64,000 bases of DNA from Mayamaea pseudoterrestris (lineage: Eukaryota; Bacillariophyta; Bacillariophyceae; Sellaphorales; Sellaphoraceae): contig BROI01000031.1 of the NCBI GenBank assembly GCA_027923505.1, positions 1 through 64,000 of the forward strand, read 5' to 3'. This document shows positions 13,514 through 25,035 of the stretch, one piece after another. Positions within the stretch are counted from its first letter, which is position 1. The number at the start of each line of letters is the position of its first letter. A model generated the notes under the pieces. That model was not told where the DNA came from, made no database searches, and saw nothing but the letters and a program-made list of their open reading frames with translations. Position numbers and translations under genes: made by a program.

Positions 13514-13842
13514 TGACACAATATTATTGAGTTGAGTTGACCTGCGTCTTATGACAAGACGGTTAGCTACCTGTGTTTTGTATGCATTTAATCCTGTGCA
13601 GGGTTGAGTCACACTTGTGACCGAATCCTCACATACATGAGTGAAATCGCTGACGATCGAGGCGTGAACCTCGACCGTGAACCCAGTGAGAACGAGAAAG
13701 AAGCGCACGAGTAGAGTAGCGAGTAACATGCACTATTCTAGCAATTGAGTTTGTTTGTTTGCTTTACGCTGGACGAAGAGGTTGATCGCTCCGAGTCCAT
13801 TGTAGTCGCTGGAATAAAGGTTCGTCTGATATTATCGTGTCA
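13514..13842 (+). repeat. Right LTR of copia copy 2 (329 bp)
   Basis: Same termini and, by reading, the same sequence as the LTR at 8509-8837, implying a young insertion or a recent duplication. Its right edge joins satellite B directly (GTAGGCTAGGCTGGTGTC). The left flank of the compound element is satellite A, so no simple target-site duplication can be recognised. Confidence 0.95.
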
Positions 13843-14636
13843 GTAGGCTAGGCTGGTGTCTCAGGGCATGGCAATGTATTTGGTGACAACTTGTCACCAG
13901 TCTCAGCCCGCAGATGCCGTGACATTCAAACGCCCCTACAGCAAGCCCTGTTGGTGCCCAAAATACACCAGAATGGTGCCACCATCATTATTCAGGCTGC
14001 GCTACAAGATGGTAGGCCTGGCTGGTGTCTCAGGGGCTGGCAATGTATTTGGTGACAACTTGTCACCAGTCTCAGCCCCGCGGATGCCAGTGACATTCAA
14101 ACGCCCTACAGCACCCTGTAGGTGCCCAAATAAGGATGTTGCCAACATCATTATTCGGCTGCGCTACAGGATGGTCAGGCTTGACTGGATCCAGGGATGG
14201 CATGTATCTGGTGACAAGTTGTCACCAATCTCAGCCCGCGTCCCTGACATTCAAACGCCCCTGCAGCAAGCCCTGTAGGTGCCTCCACCAGAATGGTGCC
14301 AACATCATTATTCAGAGCTGCACTACAAGATGGTTGGCTTGGATGGTGTCTCAGGGGATGGCAATGTATTTGGTGACAACTTGTCGCCAGTCTCGGCCAC
14401 CCGCGACGTTCAGACCCTACGGCAAGCCCTGTAGGTGCCCCAAATTACCAGTAGGGCGCCAACATCGTTATTTAGGCTGCGCTACAAGATGGTAGGCTTG
14501 GCTGGTGTCTCGAGGGGTTGGCAATGTATTTGGTGACAACTTGTCCAGTCTCAGCCCCAGATGCCTGTCACATTCCAAGCGCCCCTACAGCAGCCTGTGG
14601 GTGCCCAAAATTACACCAGAATGGTGCATCATTCTT
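13843..14636. repeat. Satellite B, left block (about 169-bp monomers, degraded to the right)
   Basis: Four to five monomers of the family that forms the large array at 21023-25690. The first are close to consensus. From about 14030 they carry many short losses, as in the degraded part of satellite A. The dyad GGTGACAACTTGTCACC is intact at 13882-13898, and as GGTGACAAGTTGTCACC at 14210-14226. This block is separated from the main array by the satellite C/D/E region. Confidence 0.92.
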
Positions 14637-14817
14637 TTAATCACATTACATCAGTCGTAATCAGTTGATCCATTCATACAACGCATCCACATATTGGTTG
14701 CGCACTTTCTTCATTCACATGTCACATACGACAGCTGCGGACTTGACACAAGCTAATTAGGGTTCGGGCTCTTGACTTTGCTGCTCCGCGACTTGTCACT
14801 CCCCTCGGGTACGCTGC
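14637..14817. other. Unique spacer between satellites B and C
   Basis: About 180 bases of AT-richer, apparently single-copy sequence. It contains one TTAGGGTT (14757-14764) but no telomere-like repetition, and no coding frame I can support. Confidence 0.6.
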
Positions 14818-16182
14818 TTGTCAAGGATTTTCCTTCTCGCCGTCACTGAGCTACTTGGATGCCATGGAGGGGTTTCACTACACCAAATGAACATATGGGA
14901 CAAGGGTTTGGTCATGCAGGTGCTCATAGGATGCTTCATTGGTGCACCAGTGGTGCCTTTTAGAAGAAGACCCTTCAACTGGTGTTTAGAAGGTGTTTCC
15001 TTCTCGCCATCACTGAGCTACTTGGATGCCATGGAGGGGTATCACAACACCAAATGAACATATGGGACAAGGGTTTGGCCATGCAGGTGCTCATAAGTGC
15101 TCCATTGGTGCACCAGTGATGCCTTCTAGGCAGATGGCCCTTCAACTGGCGCTGAGAAGATTTTTCCTTCTCGCCGTCACTGAGCTAATTGGATGCCATG
15201 GAGGGGCTTCACCACACCAAATGAACTTATGGGTCAAGGGTTTGGCCATGCAGGTGCTCATAGGATGCTTCATTGGTGCACCAGTGGTGCCTTCTAGATA
15301 GATGGCCCTTCAGTGGTGCTCAAAATGTTTTTCCTTCTCACCGTCACTGAGCTACTCGGATGCCATGGCGGGGTTTCACCACACCAAATGAACATACGGG
15401 ACAAGGGTTTGGCCATGCAGGTACTAATAGGATGCTCCATTGGTGCACCAGTGGCGCCTTGGTGCACCAGTGGTGCCTTCTAGGCAGATGGCCCATCAAC
15501 TGGTGTTCAGAAGGTGTTTCCTTCTCGCCATCACTGAGCTACTTGGATGCCGTAATGGGGTTTCACCACACCAAATGAACATACGGGACAAGGGTTTGGC
15601 CATGCAGGTGCTCATAGGATGCTCCATTGGTGCACCAGTGGTGCCTTTTAGAAGAAGACCCTTCAACTGGTGTTTAGAAGGTGTTTCCTTGGATGCCGTA
15701 ATGGGGTTTCACCACACCAAATGAACATACGGGACAAGGGTTTGGCCATGCAGGTGCTCATAGGATGCTTCATTGATGCACCAGTGGTGCCTTCTAGGCA
15801 GATGGCCCTTCAACTGGTGCTCAGAAGGTTTTTCCTTCTCGCCGTCACTGAGCTACTTGGATGCCATGGCAGGGCTTCACCACACCAAATGAACATACAG
15901 GACAATAGTTTGGCCATGCAGGTGCTCCTAGGATGCTCCATTGGTGCACCAGTGGCGCCTTATAGGCAGATGGCCCTTCAACTGTTGCTCAGAAGGTTTT
16001 TCCTTCTCGCCATCACTGAGCTACTTGGATGCCATGGCGGGGTTCCACCACACCAAATGAACATAAGGGACAAGGGTTTGGCGGTGCAGGTGCTCATAGG
16101 ATGCTCCATTGGTGCACCACCGGCGCCTTCTAGAAGATGGCTCTTCAACTGGCATTCAAAAGGATTTTCCTTCTCACCGGTC
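14818..16182. repeat. Satellite C, block 1 (about 167-bp monomers)
   Basis: Head-to-tail monomers with the landmark ATGCCATGG at 14859, 15026, 15193 and 15360, a constant 167-base step. Some units contain a short local duplication or deletion (about 15450-15480 and 15680). Most monomers contain the palindrome TGGTGCACCA, often inside the longer near-palindrome CCATTGGTGCACCAGTGG (for example 15437-15454). Long frames across several monomers are a by-product of few stops in the unit. Confidence 0.95.
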
Positions 16183-16440
16183 AAGACTGGAATGGGTGCA
16201 GCTGATCACAGCACTGGCCCATCATAACATCAGACATGAATGGAATAGGATGGGAGGGCTCAGAAGGCTGTGCTGATGGTCCCTGTAGCCAGAAAGGGTG
16301 ACTTGCTGGCACATTCAACCAATGGTTGAATGTGCGGAGTCTCACGGCAGGAGGAAGGGTTCCACACCCAAATGACAAGCCTTTGCATTCTAAACAATTA
16401 TAAACACAATGAGCTTTGTATTCCAGGATTGGCAGGCCAT
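16183..16440. repeat. Satellite D, isolated unit
   Basis: One copy of the roughly 254-base D unit (AACATCAGACATGAATGG through to TTGGCAGGCCATTCTGGCAG) embedded in satellite C. It carries a perfect 25-bp dyad at 16310-16334, with 12-base arms CACATTCAACCA and TGGTTGAATGTG around one A. Confidence 0.9.
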
Positions 16441-17047
16441 TCTGGCAGATGGCCCTTCAACTATGCTCATATTTTCCTTCTCGGCCGCCACTTTGGATGC
16501 CATGGCTTCACCACACCAAATGAATTGTCAAGGGTTTGGATGCAGGTGCTCATAGGGATGTTTGGTGCACCAGTGGTGCCTTCTAGATAGATGGTTGTGG
16601 TGCTCAAAATGTTTTCCTTCTCACCGTCACTGAGCTACTTGGATGCCATGGCGGGCTTCACCACACCAATGAACATACGGGACAAGGGTAATGCAGGTGC
16701 TCATAGGACTTGGTGCACCAGTGGTGCCTTTAGAGAAGTCTTCAAGTGTTTAGGGTTCTGAGAGATGCGTGGGGTTTCACCACACCAAAGAAAATTGACA
16801 AGCCTTGCAGGTTTGTCCATCCGGCACGATGGCTTCATTGTATTACGTTTTGGCGGCCATTCTAGGCAGATGGCCCTTCAACTGGCGCTCAAAAGGATTT
16901 TCTCACCTCACTGAGCCACTTGGATGCCATGTAGGAGTACTTCACCACACCAAATGAACATACAGGACAAGATTTTGGGTATGCAAAGGTGCTCTTAGGA
17001 TGCAATCCATTGGTGCACCAGTGGCGCCTTCTAGGCAGATTGCCCTT
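16441..17047. repeat. Satellite C, degraded stretch
   Basis: Recognisable C monomers with many small deletions, which shorten the units irregularly. Intact monomers lie on both sides. It is either locally decayed or poorly resolved sequence. Confidence 0.8.
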
Positions 17048-18778
17048 TAACTGTTGCTCAGAAGGTTTTTCCTTCTCGCCATCACTGAGCTACTTGGATG
17101 CCATGGTGGGGGTTCACCACACCAAATGATCAAACGGGACAAGCGTTTGGCCATGCAGGTGCTCATAGGATGCTTCATTGGTGCACCAGTGGCGCCTTCT
17201 AGGCAGATTGCCCTTCAACTGGCGCTCAGAAGAATTTTCCTTCTCGCCGTCACTGAGCTACTTGGATGCCATGGAGGGGTTTCACTACACCAAATGAACA
17301 TATGGGACAAGGGTTTGGTCATGCAGGAGCTCATAGGATGCTTCATTGGTGCACCAGTGGTGCCTTCTAGATAGATGGCCCTTCAGTGGTGCTCAACATG
17401 TTTTCCTTCTCACCGTCACTGAGCTACTTGGATGCCATGGAGGGGTATCACAACACCAAATGAACATATGGGACAAGGGTTTGGCCATGCAGGTGCTCAT
17501 AAGTGCTCCATTGGTGCACCAGTGATGCCTTCTAGGCAGATGGCCCTTCAACTGGCGCTGAGAAGATTTCTCCTTCTCGCTGTCACTGAGCTACTTGGAT
17601 GCCGTAATGGGGTTTCACCACACCAAATGAACATACGGGACAAGGGTTTGGCCATGCAGGTGCTCATTGGATGCTCCATTGGTGCACCAGTGGTGCCTTC
17701 TAGGCAGATGCCCCTTCAACTGGTGCTCAGAAGGATTTTCCTTCACACCGTCACTGAGCTACTTGGATGCCATAACGGGGTTTCAACACTCCAACCGAAC
17801 ATATGGGACAAGGGTTTGGCCATGCAGGTACTAATAGGATGCTCCATTGGTGCACCAGTGGTGCCTTCTAGGCAGATGGCCCATTAACTGGTGTTTAGAG
17901 GGTTTTTCCTTCTCTCCATCACTGAGCTACTTGGATGCAATGGCAGGGCTTCACCACACCAAATGAACATATGGGACAAGGGTTTGGCCATGCAGGTGCT
18001 CATAAGTGCTCCATTGGTGCACCAGTGATGCCTTCTAGGCAGATGGCCCTTCAACTGGCGCTGAGAAGATTTTCCGTTCTCGCCATCACTGAGCTAATTG
18101 GATGCCATGGCAGTACATCAATACACCAAATGAACATACAGGACAATAGTTTGGCCATGCAGGTGCTCCTAGGATGCTCCATTGGTGCACCAGTGGCGCC
18201 TTATAGGCAGATGGCACTTCAACTGTTGCTCAGAAGGTTTTTCCTTCTCGCCATCACTGAGCTACTTGGATGCCATGGCGGGGCTTCACCACACCAAATG
18301 AACTTATGGGTCAAGGGTTTGGCCATGCAGGTGCTCATAGGATGCTCCATTGGTGCACCAGTGGTGCCTTCTAGGCAGATGGCCCTTCAACTGGTGCTCA
18401 GAAGGTTTTTCCTTCTCGCCGTCACTGAGCTACTTGGATGCCATGAAAGTATATCAATACACCAAATGAACATACAGGACAATATTTTGGCCATGCAGGT
18501 GCTCCTAGGATGCTCCATTGGTGCACCACCGGCGCCTTCTAGAAGATGGCTCTTCAACTGTTGCTCAGAAGGTTTTTCCTTCTCGCCATCACTGAGCTAC
18601 TTGGATGCCATGGCGGGGTTCCACCACACCAAATGAACATAAGGGACAAGGGTTTGGCGGTGCAGGTGCTCATAGGATGCTCCATTGGTGCACCAGATTG
18701 GCGCCTTCTGGCAGATGGCCCTTCAACTGGCACTCAAAAGATTCCTTCATCTGAAGGCCAGCCGCACGGAGCCATGGA
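17048..18778. repeat. Satellite C, block 2
   Basis: About ten further C monomers. A multi-monomer segment here repeats block 1 at a distance of about 2406 bases (15026 versus 17432, 14859 versus 17266), so monomers have been amplified in groups as well as singly. The last 30 or so bases (about 18746-18778) are a junction that is not typical of C. Confidence 0.93.
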
Positions 18779-19982
18779 GGGGTGCAGCTGATTAAAGCAT
18801 TGGCCCATCATAACATCAGACATGAATGGAATGGAATAGGATGGGAGGGCTTAGAAGGCTGTGCTGATGGTCCCTGTAGCCAGAAAGGTGACTTGCTGGC
18901 ACATTCAACCAATGGTTGAATGTGCGGAGTCTCACGGCAGGGGGAAGGGTTCCACAGCAAAATGACAAGCCTTTGCATTCTAATCAATTGTAAACACATT
19001 GAGCATTAAATTCCAGATTGGCAGGCCATTCTGGCAGTGTGAAGTGCCACTTGAGCTGCACTGCCAACAAGTTGTTGGATCTGCTGAGTCTCACCATGGC
19101 ATACTACATGGCGGTCAAGACTGGAATGGGTGCAGCTGATTAAAGCATTGGCCCATCATAACATCAGACATGATCTAAAAGGAAGGGAGGGCTCAGAAGG
19201 CTGTGCTGATGGTCCCTGTAGCCAGAAAGGGTGACTTGCTGGCACATTCAACCAAAGGTTGAATTTGCGGAGTCTCACGGCAGGGGGAAGGGTTCCACAG
19301 CAAAATGACAAGCCTTTGCATTCTAATCAATTATAAACACAATGAGCTTTGTATTCCAGTATTGGCAGGCCATTCTGGCAGGGGTGCAGCTGATTAAAGC
19401 ATTGGCCCATCATAACATCAGACATGAATGGAATGGAATAGGATGGGAGGGCTTAGAAGGCTGTGCTGATGGTCCCTGTAGCCAGAAAGGTGACTTGCTG
19501 GCACATTCAACCAATGGTTGAATGTGCGGAGTCTCACGGCAGGGGGAAGGGTTCCACAGCAAAATGACAAGCCTTTGCATTCTAATCAATTGTAAACACA
19601 TTGAGCATTAAATTCCAGATTGGCAGGCCATTCTGGCAGTGTGAAGTGCCACTTGAGCTGCACTGCCAACAAGTTGTTGGATCTGCTGAGTCTCACCATG
19701 GCATACTACATGGCGGTCAAGACTGGAATGGGTGCAGCTGATTAAAGCATTGGCCCATCATAACATCAGACATGATCTAAAAGGAAGGGAGGGCTCAGAA
19801 GGCTGTGCTGATGGTCCCTGTAGCCAGAAAGGGTGACTTGCTGGCACATTCAACCAAAGGTTGAATTTGCGGAGTCTCACGGCAGGGGGAAGGGTTCCAC
19901 AGCAAAATGACAAGCCTTTGCATTCTAATCAATTATAAACACAATGAGCTTTGTATTCCAGTATTGGCAGGCCATTCTGGCA
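18779..19982. repeat. Satellite D, two copies of a 602-bp higher-order unit
   Basis: 18779-19380 and 19381-19982 read as identical. Each 602-base unit contains two related D units, spaced 348 and 254 bases apart (TGCAGCTGAT at 18783, 19131, 19385 and 19733). One unit of each pair has the perfect 25-bp dyad (18900-18924 and 19502-19526); its partner has a shorter version with arms CATTCAACC and GGTTGAATT-like ends. The identity implies a very recent duplication, or an assembly duplication. Confidence 0.95.
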
Positions 19983-20730
19983 GATGGCCCTTCAACTGGC
20001 GCTCAGAAGGATTTTCCTTCTCGCCATCACTGAGCTACTTGGATGCCATGGTGGGGTTTCACCACAACAAATGAACATACGGGACAAGGGTTTGGTCATG
20101 CAGGTGCTCATAGGATGCTCCATTGGTGCACCAGTGGCGCCTTCTAGGCAGATGGCCCTACAACTGGTGCTCAGAAGGTTTTTCCTTCTCGCCATCACTG
20201 AGCTACTTGGATGCCATGGCAGGGTTTTACCACCACAAATGAACATATGGGACAAGGGTTTGGCCATGCAGGTGCTCATAGGATGCTTCATTGGTGCACC
20301 AGTGGCGCCTTCTAGGCAGATGGCCCTACAACTGGTGCTCAGAAAGATTTTCCTTCTCGCCATCACTGAGCTACTTGGATGCCATGGTGGGGGTTCACCA
20401 CACCAAATGAACATATGGGACAAGGGTTTGGCCATGCAGATGCTCATCGGATGCTCCATTAGTGCACCAGTGGCGCCTTATAGAAGATGGCCCTTCAACT
20501 GGCGCTCAGAAGGATTTTCCTTCTCGCCGTCACTGAGCTACTTGGATGCCATGGTGGGGTTTCACCTCACCAAATGATCAAACGGAACAAGCGTTTGGCC
20601 ATGCAGGAGATGGCCCTTCAACTGGCGCTCAGAAGGATTTTCCTTCTCGCCGTCACTGAGCTACTTGGATGCCATGGTGGGGTTTCACCACACCAAATGA
20701 TCAAACGGGACAAGCGTTTGGCCATGCAGG
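19983..20730. repeat. Satellite C, block 3
   Basis: About four and a half C monomers, including one shortened unit around 20600 where two monomers are joined out of register. It ends at the switch to satellite E. Confidence 0.93.
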
Positions 20731-21022
20731 TTTTTCCTGACTCATTGGGTTGTTGGGTGGCCAGGGCACGGGGCATTGTAGTGGTATGATTCCATAATTT
20801 GGGATGTTGGCCACACCCATCCTGCAGACCATTCCATGGTGTAGGCCTCCAGGCAGTCCGTTTTGCACCATTTCAGACCATCCTTATGTCAATAACACAC
20901 ACTGAACATGTTTTGCCTGACTCAATGGGTGGTTGGGTGGCCAGGGTACGGGGCATTGTAGTGGTATGACTCCATAATTTGGGGTGTTGGCCACACCCAG
21001 CCTGCAGACCATTCCATGGTGT
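20731..21022. repeat. Satellite E, about 1.6 copies of a 179-bp unit
   Basis: The sequence from CCTGACTCATTGGGTTGTTG recurs about 179 bases on as CCTGACTCAATGGGTGGTTG, continuing into GGCATTGTAGTGGTATGA. Both copies contain ACCATTCCATGGT, a short dyad. The second copy breaks off into satellite B near 21022. It is the fifth repeat family in the block. Confidence 0.85.
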
Positions 21023-24000
21023 CGCCCCTACAGCAAGCCCTGTAGGTGCCCAAAATACACCAGAAATGGTGGCAACATCATTATTCAGGCTGCGCTACAA
21101 GATGGTAGGCTTGGCTGGTGTCTCAGGGGATGGCAATGTATTTGGTGACAACTTGTCACCAGTCTCAGCCCGCAGATGCCGTGACATTCAAACGCCCCTA
21201 CAGCAAGCCCTGTAGGTGCCCAAAATACACCAGAATGGTGCCAACATCATTATTCAGGCTGCGCTACAAGATGGTAGGCTTGGCTGGTGTCTCAGGGGAT
21301 GGCAATGTATTTGGTGACAACTTGTCACCAGTCTCAGCCCGCAGATGCCGTGACATTCAAACGCCCCTACAGCAAGCCCTGTAGCTGCCCAAAATACACC
21401 AGAATGGTGCCAACATCATTATTCAGGCTGCGCTACAAGATGGTAGGCTTGGCTGGTGTCTCAGGGGATGGCAATGTATTTGGTGACAACTTGTCACCAG
21501 TCTCAGCCCGCAGATGCCAGGACATTCAAACGCCCCTACAGCAAGCCCTGTAGGTGCCCAAAATACACCAGAATGGTGCCAACATCATTATTCCGGCTGC
21601 GCTACAAGATGGTAGGCTTGGCTGGTGTCTCAGGGGATGGCAATGTATTTGGTGACAACTTGTCACCAGTCTCAGCCCGCAGATGCCGTGACATTCAAAC
21701 GCCCCTACAGCATGCCCTATTGGTGCCCAAAATACACCAGAATGGTGGCAACATCATTATTCAGGCTGCGCTACAGGATGGTAGGCTTGGCTGGTGTCTC
21801 AGGGGATGGCAATGTATTTGGTGACAACTTGTCACCAGTCTCAGCCCGCAGATGCCGTGACATTCAAACGCCCCTACAGCAAGCCCTATAGGTGCCCAAA
21901 ATACACCAGAATGGTGCCAACATCATTATTCAGGCTGCGCTACAAGATGGTAGGCTTGGCTGGTGTCTCAGGGGATGGCAATGTATTTGGTGACAACTTA
22001 TCACCAGTCTCAGCCCGCAGATGCCAGGACATTCAAACGCCCCTACAGCAAGCCCTGTAGGTGCCCAAAATACACCAGAATGGTGCCAACATCATTATTC
22101 AGGCTGCTCTACAAGATGGTAGGCTTGGCTGGTGTCTCAGGGGATGGCAATGTATTTGGTGACAACTTGTCACCAGTCTCAGCCCGCAGATGCCGTGACA
22201 TTCAAACGCCCCTACAGCAAGCCCTGTAGGTGCCCAAAATACACCAGAATGGTGCCAACATCATTATTCAGGCTGCGCTACAAGATGGTAGGCTTGGCTG
22301 GTGTCTCAGGGGATGGCAATGTATATGGTGACAACTTGTCACCAGTCTCAGCCCGCAGATGCCGTGACATTCAAACGCCCCTACAGCAAGCCCTGTAGGT
22401 GCCCAAAATACACCAGAATGGTGCCAACATCATTATTCAGGCTGCGCTACAAGATGGTAGGCTTGGCTGGTGTCTCAGGGGATGGCAATGTATTTGGTGA
22501 CAACTTGTCACCAGTCTCAGCCCGCAGATGCCGTGACATTCAAACGCCCCTACAGCAAGCCCTGTAGGTGCCCAAAATACACCAGAATGGTGCCAACATC
22601 ATTATTCAGGCTGCGCTACAAGATGGTAGGCTTGGCTGGTGTCTCAGGGGATGGCAATGTATTTGGTGACAACTTGTCACCAGTCTCAGCCCGTGGATGC
22701 CGTGACATTCAAACGCCCCTACAGCAAGCCCTGTAGGTGCCCAAAATACACCAGAATGGTGCCAACATCATTATTCCGGCTGCGCTACAAGATGGTAGGC
22801 TTGGCTGGTGTCTCAGGGGATGGCAATGTATTTGGTGACAACTTGTCACCAGTCTCAGCCCGTGGATGCCGTGACATTCAAACGCCCCTACAGCAAGCCC
22901 TGTTGGTGCCCAGATACACCATAATGGTGCCAACATCATTATTCAGGCTGCGCTACAGGATGGTAGGCTTGGCTGGTGTCTCAGGGGATGGCAATGTATT
23001 TGGTGACAACTTGTCACCAGTCTCAGCCCGCAGATGCCAGGACATTCAAACTCCCCTACAGCAAGCCCTGTTGGTGCCCAAAATACACCACAAATGGTGC
23101 CAACATCATTATTCCGGCTGCGCTACAAGATGGTAGGCTTGGCTGGTGTCTCAGGGGATGGCAATGTATTTGGTGACAACTTGTCACCAGTCTCAGCCCG
23201 CAGATGCCGTGACATTCAAACGCCCCTACAGCAAGCCCTGTAGGTGCCCAAAATACACCAGAATGGTGCCAACATCATTATTCAGGCTGCGCTACAAGAT
23301 GGTAGGCTTGGCTGGTGTCTCAGGGGATGGCAATGTATTTGGTGACAACTTGTCACCAGTCTCAGCCCGCAGATGCCGTCACATTCAAACGGCCCTACAG
23401 CAAGCCCTGCAGGTGCCCAAAATACACCAGTAATGGTGGCAACATCTTTATTCAGGCTGCGCTACAGGATGGTAGGCTTGGCTGGTGTCTCAGGGGATGG
23501 CAATGTATTTGGTGACAACTTGTCACCAGTCTCAGCCCGCAGATGCCGTGACATTCAAACGCCCCTACAGCAAGCCCTGTAGGTGCCCAAAATACACCAG
23601 AATGGTGCCAACATCATTATTCAGGCTGTGCTACAAGATGGTAGGCTTGGCTGGTGTCTCAGGGGATGGCAATGTATTTGGTGACAACTTGTCACCAGTC
23701 TCAGCCCGTGGATGCCGTGACATTCAAACGCCCCTACAGCAAGCCCTGTAGGTGCCCAGATACACCATAATGGTGCCAACATCATTATTCCTGCTGCGCT
23801 ACAAGATGGTAGGCTTGGCTGGTGTCTCAGGGGATGGCAATGTATTTGATGACAACTTGTGACCAGTCTCAGCCCGCAGATGCCATCACATTCAAACGGC
23901 CCTACAGCAGGCCCTGTAGGTGCCCAAAATACACCAGAATGGTGCCAACATCATTATTCAGGCTGCGCTACAAGATGGTAGGCTTGGCTGGTGTCTCAGG

Positions 24001-24680
24001 GGATGGCAATGTATTTGGTGACAACTTGTCACCAGTCTCAGCCTGTGGATGCCGTGACATTCAAACGCCCCTACAGCAAGCCCTGTAGGTGCCCAAAATA
24101 CACCACAAATGTTGCCAAAATCATTATTCAGGCTGCGCTACAAGATGGTAGGCTTGGCTGGTGTCTCAGGGGATGGCAATGTATTTGGGGACATCTTGTC
24201 ACCAGTCTCAGCCCGCAGATGCCCTGACATTCAAACGCCCCTACAGCAAGCCCTGTAGGTGCCCAAAATACACCAGAATGGTGCCAACATCATTATTCAG
24301 GCTGCGCTACAGGATGGTAGGCTTGGCTGGTGTCTCAGGGGATGGCAATGTATTTGGTGACAACTTGTCACCAGTCTCAGCCCACAGATGCCGTGACATT
24401 CAAACGCCCCTACAGCAAGCCCTGTAGGTGCCCAAAATACACCAGAATGGTGCCAACATCATTGTTCAGGCTGCGCTAGAAGATGCTATGCTTGGCTGGT
24501 GTCTCAGGGGATGGCAATGTATTTGGTGACAACTTGTCACCAGTCTCAGCCCGCAGATGCCGGGACATTCAAATGCCCCTACAGCAAGCCCTGTAGGTAC
24601 CCAAAATACACCAGAATGGTGCCCACATCATTATTCAGGCTGCGCTACAAGATGGTAGGCTTGGCTGGTGTCTCAGCGGA
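21023..24680. repeat. Satellite B, main homogeneous array (about 169-bp monomers)
   Basis: About 21 monomers in near-perfect 169-base register (21118, 21287, 21456, 21625 and so on). Each carries three inverted repeats: GGTGACAACTTGTCACC; the hairpin CCTACAGCAAGCCCTGTAGG (for example 21197-21216); and CACCAGAATGGTG. The first is perfect in most units, whereas the second is often broken by single changes. The 88-codon frames repeating in each monomer share the unit and end in the next one, so they are not treated as genes. Confidence 0.96.
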
Positions 24681-24687
24681 CTGCAAA

Positions 24688-24705
24688 GTGATGACAAGTC
24701 ATCAC
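24688..24705. other. Satellite B dyad, altered form 1
   Basis: Reads GTGATGACAAGTCATCAC: 8-base arms GTGATGAC and GTCATCAC around AA. Relative to the consensus dyad both arms have changed, yet remain complementary. Confidence 0.85.
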
Positions 24706-25018
24706 CAGTCTCGGCCAGCAGGTGCCTTGACATTCAATTGCCCTTAAAGCTTGCCCTTTATACTCCCAATATTGGTGCCAACATCTTTATTCAGGCTGCG
24801 CTGCAAGATGATATGCTTGGCTGGAGTCTCAGCAGACTGCAATGTGATAGGTGACAAGTTGTCACCAGTCTCTGCTTGCAGGTAACTTGAAATATGATTG
24901 CCCATATATCATGCCCTCTATACACCCAAATCACACCAGAATGGTGCCAACATCATTATTCAGGCTGCTCTACAAGATGCTATGCTTGGCTGGAGTCTCA
25001 GCAGACTGCAATGTGATT

Positions 25019-25035
25019 GGTGAGAACTTCTCACC
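25019..25035. other. Satellite B dyad, altered form 2
   Basis: Reads GGTGAGAACTTCTCACC. Compared with GGTGACAACTTGTCACC, the C in the left arm is G and the matching G in the right arm is C, a paired change that keeps perfect symmetry. The same form recurs at 25522-25538. Consensus-type forms with a central G occur at 24850-24866, 25188-25204 and 25353-25369. Confidence 0.9.

Noticed and set aside
3240-13842. Copia reading frames as host genes
   Set aside because: Integrase, reverse transcriptase and RNase H order, LTRs with TGACAC/GTGTCA ends and polypurine tracts identify a retroelement fossil.
14757-14764. TTAGGGTT as a telomere seed
   Set aside because: It occurs once, without tandem repetition on either side.
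15026-20789. Frames of 90 to 233 codons across satellite C, some with hydrophobic repeats
   Set aside because: The monomer has few stop codons, so frames run through several units by chance; monomer indels, not selection, set their ends. No domain.
21118-24750. Series of about 88-codon plus-strand frames, one per satellite B monomer, encoding near-identical peptides
   Set aside because: They recur every 169 bases, overlap the next unit, and differ only as the satellite does. 169 is not a multiple of three, there is no start context or intron structure, and the same frames appear on the other strand.
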